Shown: positions 1 to 8,166, counted from the first letter of the stretch. The stretch is 15,557 nt of DNA from CAIKLP01 sp039798705 (GCA_039798705.1 JBDKFN010000043.1:1-15557); one strand, 5' to 3'. Numbers and translations are program-made. The notes: a model not told the origin generated them from the sequence alone.

Positions 1-1538
1 GCAATATAATGTTGAATTTGATTAATCATTAACAAACTTTCCAATTGATTATTTCTAACACTCAACAATCTATTATCCGGCATCAACAATTCGTTTTTAG
101 ATTTCAACCATTCTAAACCAAAATTAACTGCTATTTTTTTTGTTATATTTTGCTCCAAGCCTATTCCAATTCCATAAAAAGAAATGTCTTGATTGAGGCT
201 TAAACCTGAAGTGTCAACTAATTGATATTTTCCAAAATCATATACACCATTTTCGCTAATCGTAACATTAAAATAATCTTTGTAAAAGCCACTGTATTGT
301 GCACTTGCAGTTGTTTCTCTTGTTAAATTTCCACCTGTTTTTTTCGCTGCTTTAATGCTAAAATTCAACTTTGTTTTATTGTTGAATTTGTAGCCAATTG
401 ACCATTTTCCCACAATGGTGTTGAAACTTAAATGTTGAAATTCATTGATTTCTGAAATTGTATTTATTCGAACATAATTAGATCCATCTGGATCTATTGC
501 ATTAATCACCTTGGTGTCTTCTTTTAAATAACTTGCATTCTCTGCTGTATAATTAGCGTAGCCTGCAGACAAAGTCATATCCCATTTCTTTTTATTAAAA
601 AGAAACAAACCTAAACCAAATCCTTTAGTGTTAATTTTTAGATTAATATGTTCAATGTTAGAATTTATACTTTGAATTGCATTACTACCCACAAAATAAT
701 TAAAGCCAAAATAACCTTCAACGAAAAAAGTTGATTTTCTAAAGAAAACTGCTTGGGTATTGTTCAGTATTGGTTTTGCATAAATTCTTCTGAGCCTGTT
801 TGCGCCGAAACGCTGCCCCCCAAAATCTGCGAAGTTAGCTGTAGCAATATTTACACTTTGCCTTTTTGCCAAATTGATGTTTCGCAAATAAACAACCCCG
901 TTGCTGTCTGTTTGACTAACAAAACCATTAATCAATAAATCATAATTCGACAATTGATTTATAGTTGAATCTGTAGCTTTTTTGAAACCATCGAGTATAT
1001 TCCTTTTTCGAATAGCTTTCACAATTAAAAACTTTCCTCTTATAATATTTTGACTTATAGACTCAATTTTAAAAACATCAGATTGCCTAAGATATAGCAA
1101 AGAAAAATTTAAATCTAAGGTGTCTGTTAGTTTTAGCTTATCACTATTAAAAGTGCTTAAATAAAGTTGAACGTCAATTGAAAACTTTAAATTCTGAGCG
1201 TCTATGGTGTCTATACGAATAGCATAAGGTAGTGCTGATAGCAATGTTGGAGCATTCCCTTTGGTGTAAACAAAATTATTGTATTTGATTACATATTCAT
1301 CGAGTGTTAACATTTCATGAAATGCGTTCTGTTGAAGTATAAAATTAGGCATTGTCACTTGACTGTTTTTATAACAAGCCCTAAAACCGTCATTGTCTTC
1401 AATGATATTAATAGCTGAATAATAATCAATGAAACGCATGGCTTTCAATTTCAATTCACTATTGGTTTGTGCGATTGCTAATTGACACAAAAACAGATTT
1501 AAAATAAATAACAGGCAAATTGATTTAAGCTTTCTCAT
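1..1538 (-). CDS. Exported protein with probable C-terminal outer-membrane beta-barrel (C-terminus cut by window edge)
   Basis: The frame is open for 512 codons from an ATG at 1538 to the window edge, so the C-terminus is missing. The N-terminus is a clear signal peptide: MRKLK, a hydrophobic run, then AIA-Q with probable cleavage after residue 23. Residues about 25-265 are a mixed soluble region without a motif I can name; its start (AMRFIDYYSAINIIED) faintly recalls NTF2-like folds, a weak guess. From about residue 270 the sequence alternates polar and hydrophobic residues with many aromatics and glycines (GYFGFNYFVG, LSAGYANY, WSIGYKFNNKTKLNF, FYGIGIGLEQ), as in outer-membrane beta-barrel strands. 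The start lies 5 bases after the stop of the Ig-repeat gene, so the two are probably co-transcribed and translationally coupled. Signal peptide and barrel-like pattern are seen; outer-membrane location is inferred. I do not recognise the family. Confidence 0.8.
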   Translation of the reverse strand, partial: MRKLKSICLLFILNLFLCQLAIAQTNSELKLKAMRFIDYYSAINIIEDNDGFRACYKNSQVTMPNFILQQNAFHEMLTLDEYVIKYNNFVYTKGNAPTLLSALPYAIRIDTIDAQNLKFSIDVQLYLSTFNSDKLKLTDTLDLNFSLLYLRQSDVFKIESISQNIIRGKFLIVKAIRKRNILDGFKKATDSTINQLSNYDLLINGFVSQTDSNGVVYLRNINLAKRQSVNIATANFADFGGQRFGANRLRRIYAKPILNNTQAVFFRKSTFFVEGYFGFNYFVGSNAIQSINSNIEHINLKINTKGFGLGLFLFNKKKWDMTLSAGYANYTAENASYLKEDTKVINAIDPDGSNYVRINTISEINEFQHLSFNTIVGKWSIGYKFNNKTKLNFSIKAAKKTGGNLTRETTASAQYSGFYKDYFNVTISENGVYDFGKYQLVDTSGLSLNQDISFYGIGIGLEQNITKKIAVNFGLEWLKSKNELLMPDNRLLSVRNNQLESLLMINQIQHYI

Positions 1539-1543
1539 AAATG

Positions 1544-4500
1544 CTAATTACCTGTTAAAATAACTCTTGCCCAATAATTGCCCGATTGCTTATTGATGAT
1601 CTCAATAAAATAAACGCCAGGTGAATAACTCAGTGATAATTGATAACTATTAGCACCTGATGCATTTAATTCATTTAACAAGCGAAACTGCTGATCGTAA
1701 ACTTTAACTGTTTCGATTTGATTGATGGTGCTATTAATATTTAACAACCCTGCTGTTGGATTAGGAAACAATTCAACCCCGTTAAAGTTGGCAGCCTCTA
1801 TTCCAGTTAAAGTAGCTTTATTATAATAACTTTTTGTTTCGCAATCGCCTAAACTGGTCTTTAAATAATATTCATATAAAGTAGTATCGAAATTATGTGG
1901 TAACATCACATAACGCAAATTTGCATTTGGAATATCCGTTTCAATATTATTACTTTTTGTTAAGAAACCCCATTGGTATATCACACCAAATGTTGAATCA
2001 CTACAAAACAACATATTAGAATTTTCTTTTCGAAGAATTTTAGATTTAGTTGGTGCTTGACCGAACTTAATTCTTACCGGTAATTTAATTTCATTCAAAC
2101 ATCCTGTCAATTTATTTATTTGAGTTAGCCTCAACGTATCTATACCATCTCTCAACCCCCAATTTACATATGCAACAAGATCGCTAGGGTTTGAAACTAT
2201 TTTTCCGCCACTTGTACTCCAGAAATAAGTATAATTTGAATTGCTTTGAGCCATACCATACCTTACCTCTTGTTGGTTTCTGCATACGGTAGTAACGCCT
2301 AAAATTTGAGTGGTATCAGGCAAAGGCAATACGCTCATTTTAATTACATTTGAAGTATCTCTTCCACAACTTGAACCTGCGTAATTAATTAATCGATAAT
2401 AGGTTTCAATTTTAACTTGCTCAGGTGCGTAAAAATCCTTTGTAGCAGAATCTATATTAGACCAAATGCCATACTTCCCTATTTGCCATTGATAAAAATA
2501 ATAACCGTCGCCACCACTTGGCGCCGTTCGAAGTGTTAAATTATTTGGTTTTAAATTATAACAAATGTTTTGTGAAGCATTTATTTCAGCTCCTTTATAA
2601 ATTGGATACACTTTAATCTTTAATGCCGCGCTGATGACTTCTCCACAGCCATTGATGGAAGTTATTTTTACACGATAAAAATTAGTCTGTGTTAATTTTC
2701 CTGGTTGATAATTATCGAATAGCGCTCCATTTATATTTACATAATTAATAGAGTCACTGGAAATTTGCCATTGATATGCATATACATCACCACCTCCAGA
2801 TGCAGGCATTGCAAATTGCAATCTTGCAGGTAAACTATTATAACAAATAGTCTGATTGTTATTTAATTGGCCAGCTGCTAGTTGATCATAAACGGTTATT
2901 TTAATTGAATCTGAAGCAATTGACCTACAACCAAAAGTTGCAATGGCATTGATTCTATAAAAAACAGACTGCGTTAAAATTCCTGGCTTATATTTTAATG
3001 TAGTTGCTCCTGCAATATCTGTCCAAGTTTTTCCATTATTAGAAGTTTGCCATTGGTAAACAAACTTGTTGTCCGCGCCGGATGCATATGCTTGTAGCCT
3101 TAAAGTATCTGGAATAGTATTATAACAAATACTTTGCGTTTGTGTAATTCTAGGTTTGGTATAAACCGAACTGAAAACTTTAATCTTGATTGCGTTGCTA
3201 ATTTGCATTCCACACCCAACATTACATTGATTAAATAAACGGATATAAGTTGTTTGGAATAAATTAGGCAATTTTAATTTTGCGTTATTTTGCCCATTGA
3301 TATTAATCCAGTTAACACTGTCTGTAGACTGTTGCCATTGGTAAGTGTAAATGCCACTGCCGCCAACTGGAGCAGTTGACATACGAATGGTATCTGGCGA
3401 GGTATTATAACAAATGACTTGACTTTTGCTGATACTAGCACCAACAAATAATGGATAAACTTTTATTCGAATGACATTGGTGTAACCATTAGCACATGAT
3501 GTATTTGGAATCACATAAACTCTGTAATAAAAAGTTTGGGTTAAATTATTCGGTTGAAATGAAAAAACATTTGAATTTGTAAAATCAACAAAATTAATTG
3601 AATCGGTAGAAACCTGCCATTGATAAGTATAATTTGTTCCTGCTCCAGTTGGCAATGTAAAAAACTGAATCGCATTTGGAATTGTATTGTAACATATTGT
3701 TTGATTGCCAATAAGCGACCCTGGAGTAAATACACCGAAAACAGTTACTTTAATTGAATCAGATATAAGTACGCCACAGCCCTTTACTCCTATTGCTTTC
3801 AAACGATAGTAAGTAGTTGCTGTTAAATTTCCTGGCGCATACTTTAAAGAAGTTGCTGCAGATACATCCGACCAAGAACTGCCGTTTAAAGACTTTTGCC
3901 ACTGATAAGAAAAAACATTCCCCCCGCCTTGTGCTAAAGATTGCACTCGAATTGTATCCGCAATGTTATTATAACAAATATTTTGGTTAGCAGTAATAAC
4001 TGGTTTAACTAAAACTCCAAGCACATTTATTTTAACTACATCGCTTGTATCGTTTTTACACCCTGTTATTGTGTTTGCTAATATTCTGATAAATTGATCT
4101 TGTGTTAATTTATTTAATTTTAATTTTACGGTTGTTTGTCCAGAAATATTTGTCCAGGTAATACTATCTACTGAACTTTGCCATTGATAAGTATACCAGC
4201 CCAAACCATTTACAGGATAATTAATCGCGCGAATGGTATCTGGTGCTGTATTGTAGCATATCGTTTGAGATCCATTTAACGAGCCATGCGGCAAAACAGG
4301 AAATACAATTAAAACAACTGTAGCACTTGTGTCTTTTTTCGTACCCATGCCAGCGGAATCAACTATACATCTAAACTTTTTATTATTATATGCAGTAGAA
4401 ATATTTTGCAAATACAAAGTATCATTAATTGCTTGAATAAAAGTATTGTTCGTAATATTCACCCAACCTGAAGCGGTAGAATCTTGCCAATTATAAACTG

Positions 4501-4663
4501 AGTTTGCAGGTTGAGGATTTATAACACTAAAAAAGCCACTGGTATTCTGACAAAGTGATAATGAACTTGGTGCAATATTTACTGCAGCATGCGCATCTTT
4601 CTTAATGAAAATGATACTCATGATTAAGTAAAGCGCCAGAAATAATGCCTTATTATTATTCAT
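1544..4663 (-). CDS. Secreted multi-Ig-like repeat protein with T9SS type A sorting domain
   Basis: A 1039-aa protein from the ATG at 4663. This start gives a proper signal peptide (MNNNKALFLALYLIM…, cleavage near AHA-A, residue 26). The frame is open upstream to a TTG at 4741, but that would add 26 residues before the signal peptide. After one divergent Ig-like module (Cys38/Cys99) come seven modules, each starting QxICYN with Ile at 135, 229, 323, 417, 512, 606 and 700, carrying a YQWQ core and a second Cys near the end. Two more divergent Cys-paired modules follow (794/855, 887/941). Residues about 962-1039 are a T9SS type A sorting domain (ELFPNPTAG, VKVYD, PGVYFIEI). T9SS cargo of this shape is usually a surface or released adhesin-like protein; ligand and function are unknown. 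It sits between a barrel-protein gene upstream and a barrel-like exported protein 5 bases downstream. Confidence 0.9.
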   Translation of the reverse strand: MNNNKALFLALYLIMSIIFIKKDAHAAVNIAPSSLSLCQNTSGFFSVINPQPANSVYNWQDSTASGWVNITNNTFIQAINDTLYLQNISTAYNNKKFRCIVDSAGMGTKKDTSATVVLIVFPVLPHGSLNGSQTICYNTAPDTIRAINYPVNGLGWYTYQWQSSVDSITWTNISGQTTVKLKLNKLTQDQFIRILANTITGCKNDTSDVVKINVLGVLVKPVITANQNICYNNIADTIRVQSLAQGGGNVFSYQWQKSLNGSSWSDVSAATSLKYAPGNLTATTYYRLKAIGVKGCGVLISDSIKVTVFGVFTPGSLIGNQTICYNTIPNAIQFFTLPTGAGTNYTYQWQVSTDSINFVDFTNSNVFSFQPNNLTQTFYYRVYVIPNTSCANGYTNVIRIKVYPLFVGASISKSQVICYNTSPDTIRMSTAPVGGSGIYTYQWQQSTDSVNWININGQNNAKLKLPNLFQTTYIRLFNQCNVGCGMQISNAIKIKVFSSVYTKPRITQTQSICYNTIPDTLRLQAYASGADNKFVYQWQTSNNGKTWTDIAGATTLKYKPGILTQSVFYRINAIATFGCRSIASDSIKITVYDQLAAGQLNNNQTICYNSLPARLQFAMPASGGGDVYAYQWQISSDSINYVNINGALFDNYQPGKLTQTNFYRVKITSINGCGEVISAALKIKVYPIYKGAEINASQNICYNLKPNNLTLRTAPSGGDGYYFYQWQIGKYGIWSNIDSATKDFYAPEQVKIETYYRLINYAGSSCGRDTSNVIKMSVLPLPDTTQILGVTTVCRNQQEVRYGMAQSNSNYTYFWSTSGGKIVSNPSDLVAYVNWGLRDGIDTLRLTQINKLTGCLNEIKLPVRIKFGQAPTKSKILRKENSNMLFCSDSTFGVIYQWGFLTKSNNIETDIPNANLRYVMLPHNFDTTLYEYYLKTSLGDCETKSYYNKATLTGIEAANFNGVELFPNPTAGLLNINSTINQIETVKVYDQQFRLLNELNASGANSYQLSLSYSPGVYFIEIINKQSGNYWARVILTGN
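2297..4267 (-). repeat. Seven tandem ~282-bp units encoding Ig-like modules, with period-three superstructure
   Basis: Seven direct repeats lie inside the Ig-like protein gene. The ICYN landmark recurs at intervals of 94, 94, 94, 95, 94 and 94 codons. Protein similarity is highest between units three apart. Units 1 and 4 share GQ-x3-KLKL, TYQWQ and the KPxIT end. Units 2 and 5 share ATxLKYxPGxLT and SDSIKxTV. Units 3 and 6 share NQTICYN and the QPxxLTQTxFYRV stretch. Units 4 and 7 share GAxIxxSQxICYN and TAPxGGxGxYxYQWQ. At DNA level only short stretches remain alike, such as the recurrent tattataacaaat on the plus strand, so the duplications look old. Confidence 0.88.
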
Positions 4664-4711
4664 TTTTAAAATATTGCTCCAAAATTTAAAGCCGCAGACC
4701 TTTAAAAGTAC

Positions 4712-4741
4712 TAAATCTATAGCTATTTCAATGCTTTTCAA
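4712..4741 (-). promoter_or_regulatory. Candidate Bacteroidota promoter for the Ig-like repeat gene
   Basis: On the minus strand a TTG (4741-4739) is followed after exactly 19 bases by TAGATTTA (4719-4712). That matches the Bacteroidota -7 element TAnnTTTG at all but the last base, with the usual spacing from a TTTG/TTG -33 element. Transcription would begin near 4706, leaving a leader of about 40 bases before the ATG at 4663. It lies in the 85-base gap after the porin-like gene. If real, the downstream genes can be transcribed independently of that gene. The TTG of this -33 element is also the alternative start codon at 4741. Seen by eye only. Confidence 0.35.
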
Positions 4742-4748
4742 CGTAGGA

Positions 4749-5837
4749 TTAAAATTTATAGGCCACTGAAGTGGCTAAGAACCTATTATTATTCAGCTGG
4801 TTTGCATCTGATTGAAAAACTTTCGAAGTGCCGTAAAGACCTCTTAATTCTATTCTAAAAAGAAAATTAGGAGTGATGAAATAATCTGAATTAATTGACA
4901 AACCACTTATCTCAAATGGGCCATTTCCAAAGGTTGAAACAATTACGTTCTTTTTATCTTGATAATATTCGAACCTTAACGCAGCTTTTAATTTGTCGTT
5001 AAATGAATATTGAGAAATTAAAATCGGACTTAACCAGAAATTATATTCATTAGCTTGTTGGTATTTTTGTTGCATTCCAAAATCAAATCCTGCTAACATT
5101 CGCCATTTTTTATTTAATGTAATTTGGCTGTAGAAATTATTAAATACCCTAAAGTCTGATGATATACCACGGCTTTCACTACCGGCATAAAGACTCCAAT
5201 TAAAACTTACATTCGCGTTAGGAATAAATTTAAATTGCGTGCCGAATGACCTAACAGCCTTGAAGTTTAGCGGATTTATTTTCTGCCAACCATTCAAAAA
5301 AAGCATTGCAAATTCGTATTTCTGATTGGGTCGATAAGACAATTTTAATCCTGTTTCGTAATATGGTGATTGCTCTGCTAATAAGGATCGAGTTAAATTC
5401 CAATTATCAAAAGCAACACTACTTTCAAATCCAATATGAGAAGGCATGATACCTGCTGATAAATAAATTGTTTTTTTATTATTTAGCGCAACATTTAAAT
5501 TTGCCTCCAATATGTGTTTTGAAAATTTAGATTCCGCAGCATAATTATCTTGTACATACGTTCCCGCATGTAGAGCAAAATTCATTTCAATTTTTGGACT
5601 ATTTAAATTAAACTTAAGACTGGACTGATTAAATTCAAGCTGTTTATTTCTATTATAATTATAATAAAAGTTTTGCCTATCTCCTTTTTGACTTCTATTA
5701 AAATCCGAAACAAAATAGGCTTCCGTATACCCAGAAACAGTCAATTTAAATTTTGATAAATCATTCCCGACACGTGCAAGTAGATTTGACGAAAACAAGC
5801 CAAAAAGGAGCAATAAAGTGGCTTTTTTTACAAACAT
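4749..5837 (-). CDS. Outer-membrane beta-barrel protein, OmpL/BBP2 porin-like
   Basis: A 362-aa protein from the ATG at 5837, where a signal peptide begins (MFVKKATLLLLFGLFSSNLLA). The frame is open upstream through an ATG at 5891 to a GTG at 5939; the latter would overlap katG, so I prefer 5837. The mature protein is one long run of amphipathic strands with turn-rich Asn/Asp loops, ending VAYKF with the terminal Phe typical of outer-membrane barrels. Diagnostic stretches resemble the putative beta-barrel porin-2 (OmpL-like) family of Bacteroidota: VSGYTEAYFVSDFN, HAGTYVQDNYAAE, AGIMPSHIGFESSVAFDNWN and LLAEQSPYYETGLKLSY. The family is presumed to form outer-membrane channels; no substrate can be read from sequence. 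It is divergent from katG (69 bases between starts) and lies 85 bases upstream of the Ig-repeat gene, perhaps in the same transcript. Confidence 0.88.
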   Translation of the reverse strand: MFVKKATLLLLFGLFSSNLLARVGNDLSKFKLTVSGYTEAYFVSDFNRSQKGDRQNFYYNYNRNKQLEFNQSSLKFNLNSPKIEMNFALHAGTYVQDNYAAESKFSKHILEANLNVALNNKKTIYLSAGIMPSHIGFESSVAFDNWNLTRSLLAEQSPYYETGLKLSYRPNQKYEFAMLFLNGWQKINPLNFKAVRSFGTQFKFIPNANVSFNWSLYAGSESRGISSDFRVFNNFYSQITLNKKWRMLAGFDFGMQQKYQQANEYNFWLSPILISQYSFNDKLKAALRFEYYQDKKNVIVSTFGNGPFEISGLSINSDYFITPNFLFRIELRGLYGTSKVFQSDANQLNNNRFLATSVAYKF

Positions 5838-5875
5838 TATTGTATTTTTATTGTTTAAAAAGTATAAAAAACATT

Positions 5876-5883
5876 CAAAAATA
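5876..5883 (-). promoter_or_regulatory. Candidate -7 element for the porin-like gene
   Basis: On the minus strand this reads TATTTTTG, an exact match to the Bacteroidota -7 consensus TAnnTTTG. It would place transcription start near 5870 and give a leader of about 33 bases before the ATG at 5837. No TTTG is seen 19-21 bases further upstream, so the -33 half is missing and the call is weak. The 69-base divergent region 5838-5906 must also carry, or lie downstream of, the katG promoter, for which I see no convincing match. Confidence 0.3.
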
Positions 5884-5906
5884 GCAAACATAATAAGAAT
5901 ACCGAT

Positions 5907-8093
5907 ATGAGTACTGAAAACAAATGCCCGTTTAACCACGGAGAAGTGAAGAAAAGTGCAGGTGGCGGAACTAGAAATCGCGACTGGTGGCCAAATTTAT
6001 TAAACTTAAATGTGCTTCGCATGCACAGTAGCTTGTCTAACCCAATGGGTGAAGATTTTGACTATACTAAAGCATTCAATGCCTTAGATTTAAAAACATT
6101 AAAAAACGAAATCAATGAATTAATGGTTCAATCGCAAGATTGGTGGCCTGCAGATTATGGACATTACGGACCATTATTTATTCGTATGGCTTGGCACAGT
6201 GCTGGAACCTATCGTACCAGTGATGGTAGAGGTGGCGCAGGTGCTGGAACACAGAGATTCGCACCTTTAAATAGCTGGCCAGATAATGCCAACTTAGACA
6301 AAGCAAGATTATTGCTTTGGCCAATCAAACAAAAATATGGCAAAAATATTTCATGGGCTGACTTAATGATTTTAGCAGGTAACTGTGCATTGGAATCGAT
6401 GGGCTTTGAAACATTTGGTTTTGCTGGCGGTCGTGCAGATGTTTGGGAACCAGAAGAAGATATTTATTGGGGTTCTGAAGCGGAATGGTTAGCAGAAAAA
6501 AGATATACTGGCGAACGTGATTTAGAAAATCCATTAGCGGCTGTACAAATGGGATTAATTTATGTAAACCCTCAAGGTCCTAATGGTGTTCCCGATGCTT
6601 TAGCTTCTGCAAAAGACATTCGCGAAACATTTGGCAGAATGGCCATGAACGATGAAGAAACTGTTGCGTTAATTGCAGGTGGACATACGTTCGGAAAAAC
6701 ACACGGTGCAGCTGATCCAAGTAAATACGTTGGACCAGAGCCAGCAGGTGCAGATATTACAGAACAAGGTTTAGGCTGGAAAAATACATTAGGTGCTGGT
6801 AACGGTGAAAATACCATTACAAGTGGACTTGAAGGCGCTTGGACAACAACTCCAACAAAATGGAGCAATAACTATTTCGAAAACTTATTTGGTTACGAAT
6901 GGGAATTAACAAAAAGTCCTGCAGGTGCGCATCAATGGAAGCCAAAAAATGACGGAGGTGCTGGCACCGTTCCAGATGCTCATAACAAATCGAAATCACA
7001 TGCTCCAATGATGTTGACCAGTGATTTAGCTTTAAGAGTGGATCCGATTTACGAACCAATTTCTAGACGCTTTTACGAAAACCCAGATCAGTTTGCAGAT
7101 GCATTCGCAAGAGCATGGTATAAATTAACTCACCGTGACATGGGACCTCGTGCTTTACACTTAGGACCTGAAGTGCCAAAAGAAGAATTAATTTGGCAAG
7201 ATCCAATTCCTGCAAATGAACATAAATTAAGCGATGCAGATATTGCTTCATTGAAAGCAAGCATTCTTTCTTCAGGATTATCAACTGGAGAATTGGTAAG
7301 CACCGCATGGGCTTCCGCTTCTACTTTCCGTGGGTCTGATAAACGCGGAGGTGCTAATGGCGCTCGCATTCGTTTAGCTCCTCAAAAAGATTGGGCTGTA
7401 AATAATCCAACGCAATTAACTAAAGTTTTAGCTGCTTTAACAACTATTCAAAATGCATTTAATGCAAACGGAAATTATGTTTCAATGGCAGACTTAATTG
7501 TACTTGCTGGCAGTGCAGCAATTGAACAAGCAGCTCATCATGCTGGTCACAAAATTTCGGTTCCATTTACAGCTGGAAGAGGTGATGCTACGCAAGAACA
7601 AACAGATGTAGATTCATTTGCATTTTTAGAACCAAAAGCAGATGGTTTTAGAAATTACAAACAAGGTAATTTAAAAGCATCAGCAGAAGAATTATTAGTT
7701 GACCGTGCGCATCTACTCACTTTAACTGCCCCTGAAATGGCTGTTTTAATAGGTGGGTTAAGAGTTTTAGGAACTAATTTCGATCACTCTAATCATGGTG
7801 TATTTACTAAAAATGTTGGTTCATTATCGAATGATTTCTTTATAAATTTATTAGACATGAATACTACTTGGAAAGCGAACACTGCAATGGAAGACGCATT
7901 CGAAGGTAGAGACAGAAAAACTGGCGAATTAAAATGGACAGGTTCAAGAGTTGATTTAATCTTTGGATCTAATTCGGAATTGAGAGCCATCGCAGAAGTT
8001 TATGCTTCTAATGATGCAAAATCAAAATTCGTTACAGACTTCGTCGCAACTTGGACCAAAGTAATGAACTTAGATCGATTTGATTTAAAATAG
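5907..8093 (+). CDS. katG: Catalase-peroxidase (bifunctional, haem b, class I peroxidase)
   Basis: A complete 728-aa KatG, normal for the family. It disproportionates hydrogen peroxide to water and oxygen and also has peroxidase activity; having no signal peptide, it should act in the cytoplasm. The N-terminal catalytic domain carries the distal triad Arg93-Trp96-His97 (FIRMAWHSAG), Asp126 in WPDNANLDKAR, and proximal His260 in GGHTFGKTHG with partners Trp312 and Asp373. The KatG-specific cross-link residues Trp96, Tyr219 (IYVNPQGPNG) and Met245 (FGRMAMND) are all present, as is the mobile Arg410 (THRDMGP), so true catalase activity is expected. Residues about 425-728 are the degenerate, non-haem second peroxidase domain (STAWASASTFRGSDKRGGAN). 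No OxyR, Fur or PerR gene adjoins it. It is divergent from the porin-like gene and closed by a strong terminator, so probably monocistronic. Confidence 0.98.
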   Translation: MSTENKCPFNHGEVKKSAGGGTRNRDWWPNLLNLNVLRMHSSLSNPMGEDFDYTKAFNALDLKTLKNEINELMVQSQDWWPADYGHYGPLFIRMAWHSAGTYRTSDGRGGAGAGTQRFAPLNSWPDNANLDKARLLLWPIKQKYGKNISWADLMILAGNCALESMGFETFGFAGGRADVWEPEEDIYWGSEAEWLAEKRYTGERDLENPLAAVQMGLIYVNPQGPNGVPDALASAKDIRETFGRMAMNDEETVALIAGGHTFGKTHGAADPSKYVGPEPAGADITEQGLGWKNTLGAGNGENTITSGLEGAWTTTPTKWSNNYFENLFGYEWELTKSPAGAHQWKPKNDGGAGTVPDAHNKSKSHAPMMLTSDLALRVDPIYEPISRRFYENPDQFADAFARAWYKLTHRDMGPRALHLGPEVPKEELIWQDPIPANEHKLSDADIASLKASILSSGLSTGELVSTAWASASTFRGSDKRGGANGARIRLAPQKDWAVNNPTQLTKVLAALTTIQNAFNANGNYVSMADLIVLAGSAAIEQAAHHAGHKISVPFTAGRGDATQEQTDVDSFAFLEPKADGFRNYKQGNLKASAEELLVDRAHLLTLTAPEMAVLIGGLRVLGTNFDHSNHGVFTKNVGSLSNDFFINLLDMNTTWKANTAMEDAFEGRDRKTGELKWTGSRVDLIFGSNSELRAIAEVYASNDAKSKFVTDFVATWTKVMNLDRFDLK

Positions 8094-8131
8094 TTTAACT
8101 CCCCTAAACAAGGAGGGCAGTAGTCTAGCAT

Positions 8132-8166
8132 AAAAAGTCCCGAAATAAATTTTTCGGGACTTTTTT
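8132..8166 (+). terminator. Intrinsic terminator of katG
   Basis: A perfect 14-bp stem (AAAAAGTCCCGAAA at 8132-8145 with TTTCGGGACTTTTT at 8152-8165) closes a 6-base loop and runs into six T residues at 8161-8166. It begins 39 bases after the katG stop and separates katG from the PKD gene. The A-rich left arm means it could also fold on the minus strand, but no minus-strand gene reads into it. Confidence 0.92.

Noticed and set aside
753..938. Plus-strand open frame of 61 codons
   Set aside because: It lies antisense within the exported-protein gene, which is open throughout, and its translation has no recognisable features.
2297..4267. CRISPR-like array suggested by regular spacing of a short recurring motif
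   Set aside because: The ~282-base period lies wholly in an open reading frame and reflects protein modules, not short repeats with unique spacers.
4664..4741. N-terminal extension of the Ig-repeat protein from a TTG at 4741
   Set aside because: It would place 26 residues before a normal signal peptide, and the ATG at 4663 gives a clean exported N-terminus.
5752..5788. Candidate katG promoter TTTG … TAGATTTG inside the porin-like gene
   Set aside because: The spacing is 25 bases rather than about 19 and the leader would exceed 110 bases; kept only as a remark.
5838..5939. N-terminal extension of the porin-like protein from GTG 5939 or ATG 5891
   Set aside because: The GTG start would overlap the katG start on the opposite strand, and the ATG at 5837 gives a better signal peptide.
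6325..7369. Several minus-strand open frames of 69-98 codons opposite katG
   Set aside because: They are shadows of a strongly conserved enzyme gene; their translations are low-complexity or Pro/Leu-rich without motifs.
8099..8117. ctcccctaaacaaggaggg, a possible Shine-Dalgarno or intergenic repeat remnant
   Set aside because: No start codon lies at a suitable distance from the AGGAGG, the possible stem is only 4 bp, and no second copy is in the window.
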